Positions 1-8,880 of a stretch of DNA of 48,987 bases are shown here, piece by piece. This DNA is from an uncultured Saprospiraceae bacterium (GTDB lineage: Bacteria; Bacteroidota; Bacteroidia; Chitinophagales; Saprospiraceae). Under the pieces are notes generated by a model, which ran no database searches, had not been told where the DNA came from, and worked only from the letters and a program-made list of their open reading frames with translations. The stretch's first letter is position 1. Every line of letters starts with the position of its first letter. The translations under genes were made by a program, and so were the position numbers. The stretch is from assembly GCA_937924805.1 (NCBI GenBank), contig CALDTZ010000109.1, positions 1 to 48,987 on the forward strand, in the 5' to 3' direction.

Positions 1-160
1 TGTAACGGGTAAAGTACTTAAGACGATTACAGACCGATACACAAGAGGAATGAACAGTGTTGTGTTGAATAAAGTAGAATTAGGAACATCAGGTGTATTG
101 TATTATACCCTTGAAAGTGGAGATTTTACAGCAACAAAGAAAATGATAGTAATTGATTAA
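1..160 (+). CDS. 3' end of a T9SS cargo protein (partial)
   Basis: An open frame enters from the left edge (first full codon at base 2) and stops at a TAA at 158-160, giving 52 residues. It ends in LYYTLESGDF followed by TATKKMIVID. That matches the type A C-terminal sorting domain of type IX secretion substrates: a G-x-L/Y-x-Y strand followed by a basic KKM/I-hydrophobic end. In that family the domain guides the protein across the outer membrane and is then cleaved. The cargo domain lies outside the window, so its function cannot be stated. A good terminator follows 24 bases after the stop. Confidence 0.75.
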   Translation, partial: VTGKVLKTITDRYTRGMNSVVLNKVELGTSGVLYYTLESGDFTATKKMIVID

Positions 161-184
161 TCGATAATCATTGCTTAATAGTAG

Positions 185-215
185 AAGGGTACTGCATTCG
201 TGGTACCCTTTTTTT
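185..215 (+). terminator. Intrinsic terminator after the T9SS cargo gene
   Basis: A perfect 8-bp stem (AAGGGTAC at 185-192 with GTACCCTT at 203-210) has a 10-nt loop and runs straight into a T tract (209-215). It ends the transcript of the partial gene and separates it from holA. Confidence 0.85.
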
Positions 216-239
216 ATATCGAATTAGATTAAATGCGAA

Positions 240-270
240 TTGTACATCTTGCTAAGGAATGGTACATTTA
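240..270 (+). promoter_or_regulatory. Bacteroidota-type promoter for holA
   Basis: TTG at 240-242 (-33 box), a 20-nt spacer and TACATTTA at 263-270 match the Bacteroidota consensus TTG-N19-20-TAnnTTTG at all but the last base. Transcription would start near 277, 14 bases before the ATG at 291. The TTG at 240 is therefore better read as a promoter element than as a start codon. Confidence 0.6.
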
Positions 271-290
271 CAGTATATTACCGTTCTAAA

Positions 291-1298
291 ATGGATTACA
301 AGTCAATCATAGATAATATCAAATCAACCACACCTGGAGGTATCTTTTTTCTTCATGGTGAAGAACCCTATTTTATTGATAATATTATTTCTAAAATTGA
401 ACATGAAATTTTAAATGAAGGTGAAAAATCATTTAATCAAGTAGTGCTGTATGGCAGAGAAACTGAGTTTAAACAGGTTGTAGATAATGCTCGACAGTTT
501 CCTATGATGGCAGAAAAGAGAGTAGTTGTCTTAAAGGAGGCTCAGTTTATGCGAGATTTTGACAAGCTTATATCTTATTTTGAAAAGCCTTCTCCTCATA
601 CAATTTTGGCAATCGCGTATAAAAAGAAAATAGACAAGAGAAAGAAAGTTTTTAAATCTTTGGCTTCAAAATCTATTTCATTTGAATCGAAGCCTATTTA
701 TGAAAACCAATTACCTCAATGGATTGATAAATATGTTCGATCTAAAGGAAAACTTATTCATCCACAATCAGCCTTGATATTGGCTAATATGACGGGGACA
801 AACCTAAGTAAAGTTGTCAATGAGCTAGAGAAATTATCTATTCATGTAAAAGAAGGGGAGGAAATAAAAGAAGAATTGGTTTACGAACAAATTGGAATGA
901 GTAAAGAGTTCAACATTTTTGAACTGCAAAAAGCATTTTCAACAAGAGACCTTCAAAAAGCATTATTCATAGCAGATAATTTTGCTAAAAACATAAAAGA
1001 AAACCCAATTCCAAGAGTTATATCGACCTTAAATGGCTATTTTCAAAAAATTTGTCTCGCAAAAGCATTTTTACAATTAGGGGATGTAGAGTTTGCAAGA
1101 AAGGTAGGAATTTATAGTCCTAAGTTTGCTGCAGAATACAAAAATGCAGCACGGCTTTATAGCTATGATGAAATGAAACAATTTTTTACTTTCCTATTAG
1201 AAGCGGATAAAAAGTCAAAAGGTGTCGGTCAAAAATCACCTGATCCATACAATTTGCTTTTTGATTTAATTTATAATATCGTTTCTTTTAAGAATTAA
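291..1298 (+). CDS. holA: DNA polymerase III subunit delta
   Basis: 335 residues. This is the clamp-loader delta subunit, which opens the beta sliding clamp during replication. The N-terminal AAA+-like part begins with GGIFFLHGEEPYFIDNI, the family's F-L-x-G-x-E/D-x-Y/F signature near residues 16-32. A middle region with LPQWIDKYVRSKGKLI and the delta-specific block NMTGTNLSKVVNELEKL follow. The C-terminal helical collar contains FARKVGIYSPKFAAEY, as is usual for HolA. The start is placed at ATG 291 and not at the upstream TTG 240, because the promoter overlaps that upstream codon and the protein homology starts near 291. The 3' end overlaps the convergent downstream gene by 3-4 bases. Confidence 0.9.
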   Translation: MDYKSIIDNIKSTTPGGIFFLHGEEPYFIDNIISKIEHEILNEGEKSFNQVVLYGRETEFKQVVDNARQFPMMAEKRVVVLKEAQFMRDFDKLISYFEKPSPHTILAIAYKKKIDKRKKVFKSLASKSISFESKPIYENQLPQWIDKYVRSKGKLIHPQSALILANMTGTNLSKVVNELEKLSIHVKEGEEIKEELVYEQIGMSKEFNIFELQKAFSTRDLQKALFIADNFAKNIKENPIPRVISTLNGYFQKICLAKAFLQLGDVEFARKVGIYSPKFAAEYKNAARLYSYDEMKQFFTFLLEADKKSKGVGQKSPDPYNLLFDLIYNIVSFKN

Positions 1299-1711
1299 GT
1301 TTTTAACGAAATTGCTTTTTTGGACCCAATGATCGCGCCTAAATAACCAAGGATTACAATGACTATTGGTTCGACAATCATAAACCATGTCGGATGTCCT
1401 ATCATCGTAAAGTAATTTATAATTGAAAATAAAAGCAAAATTCCGGCAGCAACGATCCCTAGGTATAGGTGATTATCATCTGTAAATCTACTTGCAATGG
1501 CTGCGGCAACAAAAGCACCAACTGAGTGACCTATTATAACCCAAACATATGCAGCAATAGGAAGACTTTCTAAGAAATTTTTTATTGATTCTGGATCGTA
1601 GCTCGACATTTCTTCTGTAGCACCGTAAAAACGATGGCTAATAGATAGGATTAATCCTACTAATAATCCTCCTAAAACAATTCCACCAACAACGGCTAAA
1701 AAATTTCGCAT
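1295..1711 (-). CDS. Small four-helix membrane protein, unknown function
   Basis: 138 residues. The hydrophobic segments lie at about residues 4-24 (FLAVVGGIVLGGLLVGLILS), 52-72, 82-102 and 110-130, so it is probably an inner-membrane protein. The first segment is glycine-rich like a signal anchor, and a loop of about 25 residues carrying several acidic residues separates helices 1 and 2. I do not recognise a family. It converges on holA, and the two stop codons share the TTAA at 1295-1298, so neither gene has a separate terminator here. No neighbour points to a pathway. Confidence 0.7.
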   Translation of the reverse strand: MRNFLAVVGGIVLGGLLVGLILSISHRFYGATEEMSSYDPESIKNFLESLPIAAYVWVIIGHSVGAFVAAAIASRFTDDNHLYLGIVAAGILLLFSIINYFTMIGHPTWFMIVEPIVIVILGYLGAIIGSKKAISLKT

Positions 1712-1822
1712 TTTCTTGTTTTTAATGAATACTTATATCTTGATACAATAACTTTTAGACTAATATGTTTATACAATGACACTTGAATATGCCCCTCATT
1801 TACATATTAGATAAATATGTAA

Positions 1823-1830
1823 TATATTTG
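1823..1830 (+). promoter_or_regulatory. -7 box upstream of the PorV-like gene
   Basis: TATATTTG fits TAnnTTTG exactly and sits 17 bases before the ATG at 1847. No clear TTG is found at the expected -33 distance, so the assignment rests on one box. Confidence 0.4.
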
Positions 1831-1846
1831 TCATAAGTTTAAAATT

Positions 1847-2935
1847 ATGAAAATTACAAGACTATCCCTATTATTTATTATTTCAGCTTGTTTATTATTT
1901 ACAACTGAATCAATAAGTCAATCGACCCCTAAGTTTGTCAATGAATTTTTAAATATTGGTGTAGGGGCTCGTGGTCATGGAATGGCTGGCTCAGTTGGGG
2001 CAACAACTTTTGGAGCAACTTCTGGTTATTGGAATCCAAGTGGATTAGTAAATATGGAATCTGATTACCAAGCAGCAGCAATGCATGCTTCTTGGTTTGG
2101 TGGTATAGCAAACTATGATTATCTGTCGGTAGCTGGGAAGTTTGGTGATTACGCAAACCCAAGTGCTGGTGCTATATCGTTGATACGAATGGGGATTGAT
2201 AATATTCCAAATACGCTTCAAATTATTGAACCAGATGGAACCGTGAATTATGATAATATAACAGAGTTTTCGGCAGCAGATTATGCCTTGCTTCTTTCTT
2301 ATGCAATGCCAATAGGTGATTCTGGACTTTCGTTTGGAACGAATGCTAAAGTAATTTTTAGAAATGTTGGGTCATTTGCTCGAGCTTGGGGCGTTGGGTT
2401 TGATGCAGGGTTAATGTATAAGAAAGATCAATTTTCGATTGGAATTATGGGACGCGATATAACGACAACCGTAAATGCATGGAGTTTTGATTTTACAGAG
2501 GAAGATAAATTAGTTTTTACCCAAACGGGAAATGTAATTCCAAGCACATCAACAGAGATTGCATTACCTAAAATTAGTTTGGCTGGAGCTTATTTTGGTG
2601 AAGCAGGAAAGTTTAGTTATTTAGGGGAGTTGGATTTAAATTTCTCAACAGATGGTACAAAAGCGGGTCTTTTTACTACAAATTCTTTGGCTTTTGAACC
2701 TTCTTTAGGTCTTGAGTTTGGTTACAACCAATTGGTTTTTGTTCGGTTTGGACTTGGTAATTTTCAGAATCGTGTAAGAATAGAAAATACAAGTGAAAGG
2801 GATTTAGTTGTTTTGCCAAATGTAGGTATTGGTATTGTTTTAGGCAGAATTAAAGTTGATTATGCACTTGCTAATATTGGAAATACTTCAGAATCACTCG
2901 TGTCACACATAATTTCCCTCTCTTTTGATTTTTAA
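1847..2935 (+). CDS. PorV/PorQ-family outer-membrane protein (PorV2-like)
   Basis: 362 residues. A signal peptide (MKITRLSLLFIISACLLF onwards, cleaved near the SISQ at about residue 25) is followed by FVNEFLNIGVGARGHGMAGS. That is the PorV/PorQ-family start, in which a mature N terminus runs into an NxGxGARxxxMG block. The GYWNPSGL motif at about residues 60-67 is the FadL-like family signature. The rest alternates short beta strands and ends in SHIISLSFDF, a typical outer-membrane barrel with a terminal aromatic residue. PorV shuttles T9SS cargo to the sortase PorU. Several paralogs per genome are common, so whether this copy handles cargo or has another role is open. It is transcribed alone, and the LON-domain gene converges on it. 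Confidence 0.8.
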   Translation: MKITRLSLLFIISACLLFTTESISQSTPKFVNEFLNIGVGARGHGMAGSVGATTFGATSGYWNPSGLVNMESDYQAAAMHASWFGGIANYDYLSVAGKFGDYANPSAGAISLIRMGIDNIPNTLQIIEPDGTVNYDNITEFSAADYALLLSYAMPIGDSGLSFGTNAKVIFRNVGSFARAWGVGFDAGLMYKKDQFSIGIMGRDITTTVNAWSFDFTEEDKLVFTQTGNVIPSTSTEIALPKISLAGAYFGEAGKFSYLGELDLNFSTDGTKAGLFTTNSLAFEPSLGLEFGYNQLVFVRFGLGNFQNRVRIENTSERDLVVLPNVGIGIVLGRIKVDYALANIGNTSESLVSHIISLSFDF

Positions 2936-2938
2936 CGA

Positions 2939-3577
2939 CTAAAGGAAGTTTGGTGGAATGACATTTCGGAAGTGACCATTCATTTTAATTTTTTCTTTGA
3001 TTTCTTCATACATCTTTGCTTGTGGCAAAAATGCCTCTAAATGATTAAGCATAAAGGTTTGTCGATTTTTTTCATTTTCTATGCCGAGCATTTTTAATTC
3101 TTGTTCAAAACTAAATCCGACTACATGTCCAATGATATAGGTTGAGACTTGGTTGATATTTACTGGAATTTCCTTTTTTAGCTTAAATAGTGAATGAAGT
3201 GATTTTATATATTGGACGATTGTTGTCATTGATTTGATATCGCCATCTTGAATATCGTTTAAATCAATAACCGTTGCTCCACTATATAGTTTGTCGTTAT
3301 AATTTTTTATGATCGATTGTATTTTAAAAACAGAGATTGCTTTTGTTTTTATATCCATGCTACCATCATTATGCACTTTTTCTATCGATAGGACCTCCAT
3401 CTTAGTTCCAATGTTCATTTTTTGTCCTTTTTGGAAAGGGGGGATACCAAATGTTAGATTTTGATTTTTACAATCAAGAATTAGTTGTTTATATCTGGGC
3501 TCGAAAATGTGAAGATTTAGTTTTTCTCCAGGGAAAGCGACAAGGTGTAACGGAAATATAGGGATGTTATAATTCAT
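2939..3577 (-). CDS. Stand-alone LON N-terminal (substrate-binding) domain protein
   Basis: About 212 residues. It starts NIPIFPLHLVAFPGEKLNLH followed by IFEPRYKQL, the hallmark of the LON substrate-binding domain (PF02190): I-P-[IL]-F-P-L near the N terminus, then I-F-E-P-R-Y. A beta-rich N-terminal half and a helical C-terminal half follow. No ATPase or protease domain is present, so this is the short non-proteolytic form common in Bacteroidota. Its role is not well defined. The start is placed at the ATG matching the domain edge; an ATG 24 bases further upstream (ending 3601) would add MTQYHLLY. It faces the PorV-like gene, with 3 bases between the two stop codons. Confidence 0.75.
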   Translation of the reverse strand: MNYNIPIFPLHLVAFPGEKLNLHIFEPRYKQLILDCKNQNLTFGIPPFQKGQKMNIGTKMEVLSIEKVHNDGSMDIKTKAISVFKIQSIIKNYNDKLYSGATVIDLNDIQDGDIKSMTTIVQYIKSLHSLFKLKKEIPVNINQVSTYIIGHVVGFSFEQELKMLGIENEKNRQTFMLNHLEAFLPQAKMYEEIKEKIKMNGHFRNVIPPNFL

Positions 3578-3673
3578 ATAAAGTAAATGATATTGCGTCA
3601 ATTATGTTCATTGTTTTAATAGGTATCGATAAGAAGACTACTATAAAATTCAAAGGAAGTTGTATTTTTAACT

Positions 3674-4951
3674 ATGCTAAATATTCCAGATTCTAAACAC
3701 GAAAGAATAGTAATTATAGGGGCCGGATTTGCAGGTATAACCCTTGCCAATAAGTTAAGAAATCAAGATTATCAAGTAGTGTTGATTGATAAAAATAATC
3801 ACCATCAATTTCAACCACTATACTACCAAGTAGCAATGGCTGGGTTAGAACCTAGTTCTATCTCGTTTCCGTTACGTAAAGCGTTTCAATCTTGTGAAAA
3901 TGTATTGATTCGAATGGCAACCTTACTTTCTATAAAACAGGCAGAAAACAGAATTGTAACGAATGCTGGAGAAATCTATTATGACCATTTGGTTTTAGCG
4001 ATAGGTGCAACAACTAATTATTTTGGTAACAATGAACTTGCTCAGAAATCTTTTTCATTAAAGTCTATTTCCGAAGCGTTATACCTAAGAAATCAAATTC
4101 TTGATGATTTTGAAAAATCGGTGATGGAAGAGGATTATAATAATAGACAGGAGTTAATTGATATTGTAATTGTTGGAGGTGGACCAACAGGTGTTGAATT
4201 AGCAGGATCTATTGCAGAGATGAAAAAATTTATTCTTCCAAAAGATTATAAAGAACTAGATGTAAATGAAGTCGATATTTATTTAGTTCAAGCAGGAGAT
4301 AGAATGCTCCCTTCAATGTCTGAATCAGCATCAAGAGCTGCGTTAAAATATTTGAAACAACTAGGTGTAAAAACACTGCTAAACCAACGAGTAGTAAATT
4401 TTGATGGTAATAAGGTTACCATGGATAATGGAGATGAAATTGCGACAAAAAAGGTGATTTGGGCGGCTGGAATTACATGTAATAAACTTTCAGGAATACT
4501 TGACAATCAATATGGGAGATCAAATAGGCTTATAGTAGATGACCATTTAAAATTAATAGATAGTAACAATATTTATGTTTTAGGCGATCAAGCAATTGTT
4601 AGAGATGAAAACAATGAACGTGGTCATCCTCAAGTAGCCCAAGTAGCCATTCAGCAGGCAAGACATTTGGCTAGATTCTTTAAAAAAGGTATTGGTAAAC
4701 CATTTAAATATAAAGATTTAGGATCAATGGCCACCATTGGAAGGAATAAAGCAGTTGTCGATTTGCCATCTTTTAAATTAAAAGGATTTACAGCTTGGGT
4801 GTTATGGTTAATAGTGCATATTAGATCATTAATTGGTGTAAAGAATAAACTTTTTGTCCTGATTAATTGGATGTGGAATTATTTGACTTACGATCAATCT
4901 TTACGGATAATTATCAAACCATTCAAAAGATCTAGTACCGAACAAAAATAA
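3674..4951 (+). CDS. ndh: Type II NADH:quinone oxidoreductase (NDH-2)
   Basis: 425 residues. This is a single-subunit, non-proton-pumping enzyme that passes electrons from NADH through FAD to the membrane quinone pool. The FAD-binding Rossmann motif is IVIIGAGFAG (residues 12-21). The NADH-binding motif is IVIVGGGPTGVELAG (about 164-178), and VYVLGD-like text at IYVLGDQAIV marks the second FAD contact. The quinone-site signature AQxAxQ is present as AQVAIQ. The last about 60 residues are amphipathic to hydrophobic (FTAWVLWLIVHIRSLIG), as in the membrane-anchoring tail of NDH-2. Length is normal for the family. A related FAD-dependent dehydrogenase cannot be fully excluded. Confidence 0.85.
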   Translation: MLNIPDSKHERIVIIGAGFAGITLANKLRNQDYQVVLIDKNNHHQFQPLYYQVAMAGLEPSSISFPLRKAFQSCENVLIRMATLLSIKQAENRIVTNAGEIYYDHLVLAIGATTNYFGNNELAQKSFSLKSISEALYLRNQILDDFEKSVMEEDYNNRQELIDIVIVGGGPTGVELAGSIAEMKKFILPKDYKELDVNEVDIYLVQAGDRMLPSMSESASRAALKYLKQLGVKTLLNQRVVNFDGNKVTMDNGDEIATKKVIWAAGITCNKLSGILDNQYGRSNRLIVDDHLKLIDSNNIYVLGDQAIVRDENNERGHPQVAQVAIQQARHLARFFKKGIGKPFKYKDLGSMATIGRNKAVVDLPSFKLKGFTAWVLWLIVHIRSLIGVKNKLFVLINWMWNYLTYDQSLRIIIKPFKRSSTEQK

Positions 4952-5040
4952 TAGAGAATCTATCTGAAAATGAAGCTGATTAATCTATTAATAAAAAATA
5001 AGATTGAGGTAAGGTTTATTTTTAATAAAAATCATTTGCC

Positions 5041-7548
5041 ATGATGCGTTATGTTATTCTTCTATCCTTTTTTTGTTTTAGTTCGACAATGTTTTCACAA
5101 TTCCCTGGAGCAGGTTTTGGTAATGCTTCCAAAAAATTAAAGGGTAAAATTATTGGCGTCATTCAAGATTCAGTTAGTGGAAATTCAATAGGATACGCTA
5201 CTGTTGTATTGAAGAAAGCAGGCAAAGAAAAAGAAAAGGATGGCGTTTTATCCGAAGAGTCAGGTAAATTCAAATTTTCAAATGTAAAAGAAGGTAATTA
5301 TGATCTTTTTATCTCGTTCTTAGGCTTTAAAGACAAAAAGATTGAAAATGTAGAGCTTACAGCAAAAAAACCCGATATCAATTTAGGCGTCGTCTTATTA
5401 ACGTCTGAAAATTTTATACTTGATGAAATTGAAATTAAAGAAAAGAGAGCATTGGTTGAAATGAAGGTTGACAAGATCGTCTTTAATGCGGAGGATGATT
5501 CAAGTATTACTGGTGGTGATGCATCGGATGTATTACGAAAAGTACCAACACTAAGTGTAGATTTAGAAGGGAATGTTTCAATTCGTGGAAGTCAGAACCT
5601 TAGAATATTAATAAATGGCAAGCCGTCAGGAATGTTTTCAAGTAATGTAGCGAATGCATTAAAAATGTTTCCCGCAGATCAAATTAAAAGTGTTGAAGTA
5701 ATTACTTCGCCGTCAGCTAAATATGACAGTGAAGGAGGCGCAGGCATTATAAATATTATTACAAAGAAGTCAAATATTGAGGGACTTGCTGGTTCAATTG
5801 ATGCTTCAATTGGTACTCGTCAGAATAGTCTTACGGGTAATCTCAGTGCTGGGAAAGGCAGATTTGGAAGTTCATTAAGTGGTAATGGTTTTTATTCGTT
5901 TCCAACGAATAGTACGAATGATTATGTTCGAACGATTGACTATCAAGATGGAAGTAAAGGTGTCTACTCCTCCAAAAGTTTTGCTAGAGCAAATTGGCTA
6001 GGGTGGAATGGTTCAGCAAGTGCTTTTTATGACTTTAATGCATATAATGCAATTAATGCCACATTATCATTTAGAGGTTTTGGAAATGTTTCTGACTCTA
6101 TTGCTGGTAAACCAAGTGTTAGCACTTTAATTGATCCAGTTTTTGATTACAATAACGATATAGAAAGATATACAAATTCAGCATTTACCCAAGGAGGTTA
6201 TGATGCCTCATTTGATTATACACGAAAGTTTGAATCAGATGATGATCGTCAACTCGTTCTTGCTGGTCAAATAAGTGGTGAACTTCAAAATAATAACTAT
6301 GAAGTTCGAGAGCTTCTATTGATTAATGGTTTGCAGACTATACAAGAAAGAGCTTTTGATAATGAAGCGACTAATACCGAATATACGCTGCAAGCGGATT
6401 ATACACTACCACTTCCAAAAAGTATTAAATTAGAAGTAGGAGCGAAAGGAGTACTGAGGCAATTAGGAAGTTCTTTTAATGCTGATTTTAAATATGGGCA
6501 ACAAGTTCTAGCGAGCTATTCACAAGTATCTTTTGTCATCAAAAAATTTCAATTTACAACAGGATTGAGGTATGAAAACACACAAATTTTGGGGATTGAA
6601 GAAGTAGTAAGCGAAGTTCCGGGCTTTGAAGATGCAACATGCGATTTTAATTATCATAATGTATTTCCTAATCTTTCAATTTCTCGAAGTTTGAAGAATT
6701 TTAATTCTTTAAAATTGAGTTACACACAACGGATACAGCGTCCAAGTTTATATTTTTTAAATCCTTTTACAAATGTAGCTGACAATTTTAATACCGTTTC
6801 TGGTAACCCTATACTTTGCCCTGAGTTGGTTGATCAAATAGAGTTTTCGTACAATACTTTTTTAAAAGGATTTGGTGTTTTTTCCAGCGTTTTTTACAAA
6901 TATTCAAGAGATCCAATTGAAGCTTTTGTTTATGTAAATCAGGTTACAAGTTCGACAAACTATATAAATATTGAAAATAATCAATCAGTAGGTTTAAATA
7001 TTTTTACGACAAAAAATGTGAATAAATTTACGATTCGTGGAGGCGGAAACATTTATACCTATAATGGTTCAGGAACGATTGAAGGTTTGAAAAGAGAAAG
7101 ATCTGCCTTTTTATATGATATTTTCGCTAGTGGTGATTATGCAATTACAGCTACAATAAAAGCAGACTTGTTTGCTTTTTTTAAATCTCCAGTCCAAACT
7201 TTGCAAGGGTATACGCCATCATTTTGGATGACGGGTATTGGAATTAAAAAAGAGTTTAAAAAATCAAGTTTTGGTATTCGAATCATTGATCCTTTTAATC
7301 GAATAAAAAACTTTGGGTCGGAAATAGGATTTATAAACGATGAAGAGCCAGCATGGACAACGCAAGAGGGTAATCCCTATACAGTTAAAAACGATTACAG
7401 TATTCCGTTTAGATCGATTGGTGTGAGCTATAAATATAAATTTGGGAAAGTGGACTTCAAAGAACGAAAGTCTAAAATTAAAAACGATGACTTGAAGCAA
7501 GAAAATTCTGGTGGTCAAGGAGGTGGAGGTGGTACTTTTGGAGGATAG
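5041..7548 (+). CDS. TonB-receptor-like outer-membrane beta-barrel protein
   Basis: 835 residues. A signal peptide (ending near MFSQ, residue 20) is followed by a short glycine-rich stretch. A carboxypeptidase-regulatory-like beta-sandwich (about 35-115: GKIIGVIQDSVSGNSIGYAT) and a plug domain (about 130-240, with GGDASDVLRKVPTLSVD and the block SVEVITSPSAKYDSEGGAGI) come next. A large barrel of the outer-membrane beta-barrel family 3 type fills the rest, with the barrel signature TQRIQRPSLYFLNPF. The C-terminal tail is glycine-rich (GGQGGGGGTFGG) and extends beyond the last strand. The substrate is not evident: there is no SusD partner, and the neighbours are ndh and an HtrA protease. An ATG three bases downstream is an equal start candidate. 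Confidence 0.8.
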   Translation: MMRYVILLSFFCFSSTMFSQFPGAGFGNASKKLKGKIIGVIQDSVSGNSIGYATVVLKKAGKEKEKDGVLSEESGKFKFSNVKEGNYDLFISFLGFKDKKIENVELTAKKPDINLGVVLLTSENFILDEIEIKEKRALVEMKVDKIVFNAEDDSSITGGDASDVLRKVPTLSVDLEGNVSIRGSQNLRILINGKPSGMFSSNVANALKMFPADQIKSVEVITSPSAKYDSEGGAGIINIITKKSNIEGLAGSIDASIGTRQNSLTGNLSAGKGRFGSSLSGNGFYSFPTNSTNDYVRTIDYQDGSKGVYSSKSFARANWLGWNGSASAFYDFNAYNAINATLSFRGFGNVSDSIAGKPSVSTLIDPVFDYNNDIERYTNSAFTQGGYDASFDYTRKFESDDDRQLVLAGQISGELQNNNYEVRELLLINGLQTIQERAFDNEATNTEYTLQADYTLPLPKSIKLEVGAKGVLRQLGSSFNADFKYGQQVLASYSQVSFVIKKFQFTTGLRYENTQILGIEEVVSEVPGFEDATCDFNYHNVFPNLSISRSLKNFNSLKLSYTQRIQRPSLYFLNPFTNVADNFNTVSGNPILCPELVDQIEFSYNTFLKGFGVFSSVFYKYSRDPIEAFVYVNQVTSSTNYINIENNQSVGLNIFTTKNVNKFTIRGGGNIYTYNGSGTIEGLKRERSAFLYDIFASGDYAITATIKADLFAFFKSPVQTLQGYTPSFWMTGIGIKKEFKKSSFGIRIIDPFNRIKNFGSEIGFINDEEPAWTTQEGNPYTVKNDYSIPFRSIGVSYKYKFGKVDFKERKSKIKNDDLKQENSGGQGGGGGTFGG

Positions 7549-7598
7549 TGGATTATTAGATAATAAATAGATAGGAAGTTCGGTTTAGATATTATAAA

Positions 7599-8783
7599 AT
7601 GAAAAACATGCGAAAATTTTTAATCATCTTTTCTGTTTTTTTATTCGGATTATATTTCGGAGCAGAATATTTAGCTAGTTTTTTAAAATCAGCTAACAAA
7701 GCACAACTGTACCAAGCAAAATATAGTGGTGAGGAAATTGGGGTGAAGGAGCAAAAAGAATCCATTACTTCATTTGTCGATCAAAAAAACGTAGACGAAG
7801 AAACAATTAGTTTAGGACTTAATGAAAATGAATTACAGACGATTCGATTATTTGAATCAGCTGCACCATCAGTAACCTATATTACGACTTCTTCATTAAA
7901 ACAATCTCGGTGGTCAACCGATATTTATGAAATACCAGAAGGCTCCGGTTCAGGGTTTATGTGGGACGACAAAGGACATATCGTAACGAATTATCATGTC
8001 ATAGAAGGTTCAGACCGATTATCTGTAACACTTTCGGACAAAAGTTCCTATCAAGCAGAAGTGATCGGTATTGCGCCAAACAAAGATTTAGCTGTATTAA
8101 AGATTAGTGCTCCAAGTTCGGTTTTAAATCCCATTCCTGTGGGTCAATCTTCGAATCTTAGGGTTGGACAGTCTACCTATGCAATTGGAAATCCTTTTGG
8201 GTTAGATCAAACACTAACCACTGGTGTAATTAGTGCTTTGGGTAGAGAGATTAAGTCAAAGAACGGGAGTCCTATTGATGGTGTTATTCAGACAGATGCA
8301 GCCATTAATCCTGGGAACTCTGGAGGTCCTCTACTTAATTCGTCTGGACAGCTTATTGGCGTTAATACAGCCATTTATAGTCCATCTGGTGCTTATGCTG
8401 GAATAGGATTTTCGATTCCTTCAGATGAAGTTTATTGGGTGGTCAATGATTTGATAAAATTTGGAAGAGTAAAACGACCATTTTTAGGTGTTGGACTCGT
8501 TCCTGATCAATATTTTGAAGATAAAGGTGCTATGATTAGAAATGTAGTAAAAGGTGGCCCAGCTGAAAAAGCGGGATTACAGGGCGTTCGAAAAGACAGG
8601 TATGGTCAGATGTTGTATGGAGATTTGATCAAAAAAATAGAGGGAAAAGGTGTTTTGTCCAGTACGGAAGTAACGTCTCTGCTGGAAGATTTCAAGCCAG
8701 GAGATAGTGTCAAAATAGTTTTTGAACGAGACGGAATAGAACAAGAAACAAGGATTATTCTAGGGTCATCGATCGATTATTAA
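7599..8783 (+). CDS. HtrA/DegP-type trypsin-like serine protease with PDZ domain
   Basis: 394 residues. It probably acts in the periplasm in protein quality control, tethered by an N-terminal hydrophobic segment (about residues 7-27). The protease domain carries the full triad: His133 in IVTNYHVIEG, Asp163 in NKDLAVLKI and Ser241 in INPGNSGGPLL. One PDZ domain follows (about 290-390, beginning RPFLGVGL and containing GGPAEKAGL and GDLIKKIEG). A single PDZ plus a membrane anchor resembles DegS or plant/cyanobacterial Deg1 layouts more than the two-PDZ DegP. It lies 50 bases after the barrel protein on the same strand. It is followed by a Crp/Fnr regulator, without evidence that these are co-regulated. 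Confidence 0.88.
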   Translation: MKNMRKFLIIFSVFLFGLYFGAEYLASFLKSANKAQLYQAKYSGEEIGVKEQKESITSFVDQKNVDEETISLGLNENELQTIRLFESAAPSVTYITTSSLKQSRWSTDIYEIPEGSGSGFMWDDKGHIVTNYHVIEGSDRLSVTLSDKSSYQAEVIGIAPNKDLAVLKISAPSSVLNPIPVGQSSNLRVGQSTYAIGNPFGLDQTLTTGVISALGREIKSKNGSPIDGVIQTDAAINPGNSGGPLLNSSGQLIGVNTAIYSPSGAYAGIGFSIPSDEVYWVVNDLIKFGRVKRPFLGVGLVPDQYFEDKGAMIRNVVKGGPAEKAGLQGVRKDRYGQMLYGDLIKKIEGKGVLSSTEVTSLLEDFKPGDSVKIVFERDGIEQETRIILGSSIDY

Positions 8784-8880
8784 AAGATAAATTTGGAATA
8801 ATACAATTAAATTAGAAATAAATTTCGAATAAATAGGGGTATTGCCAATTTCGTTCATCTTACTATCAAATGACCGAAAT

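Noticed and set aside
532..551. AAAGGAGG followed by an in-frame ATG (549) inside holA, resembling a strong ribosome-binding site and an internal start.
   Set aside because: The shorter product would lack the conserved N-terminal clamp-loader domain, and most Bacteroidota genes here lack Shine-Dalgarno sequences. I consider it coincidental.
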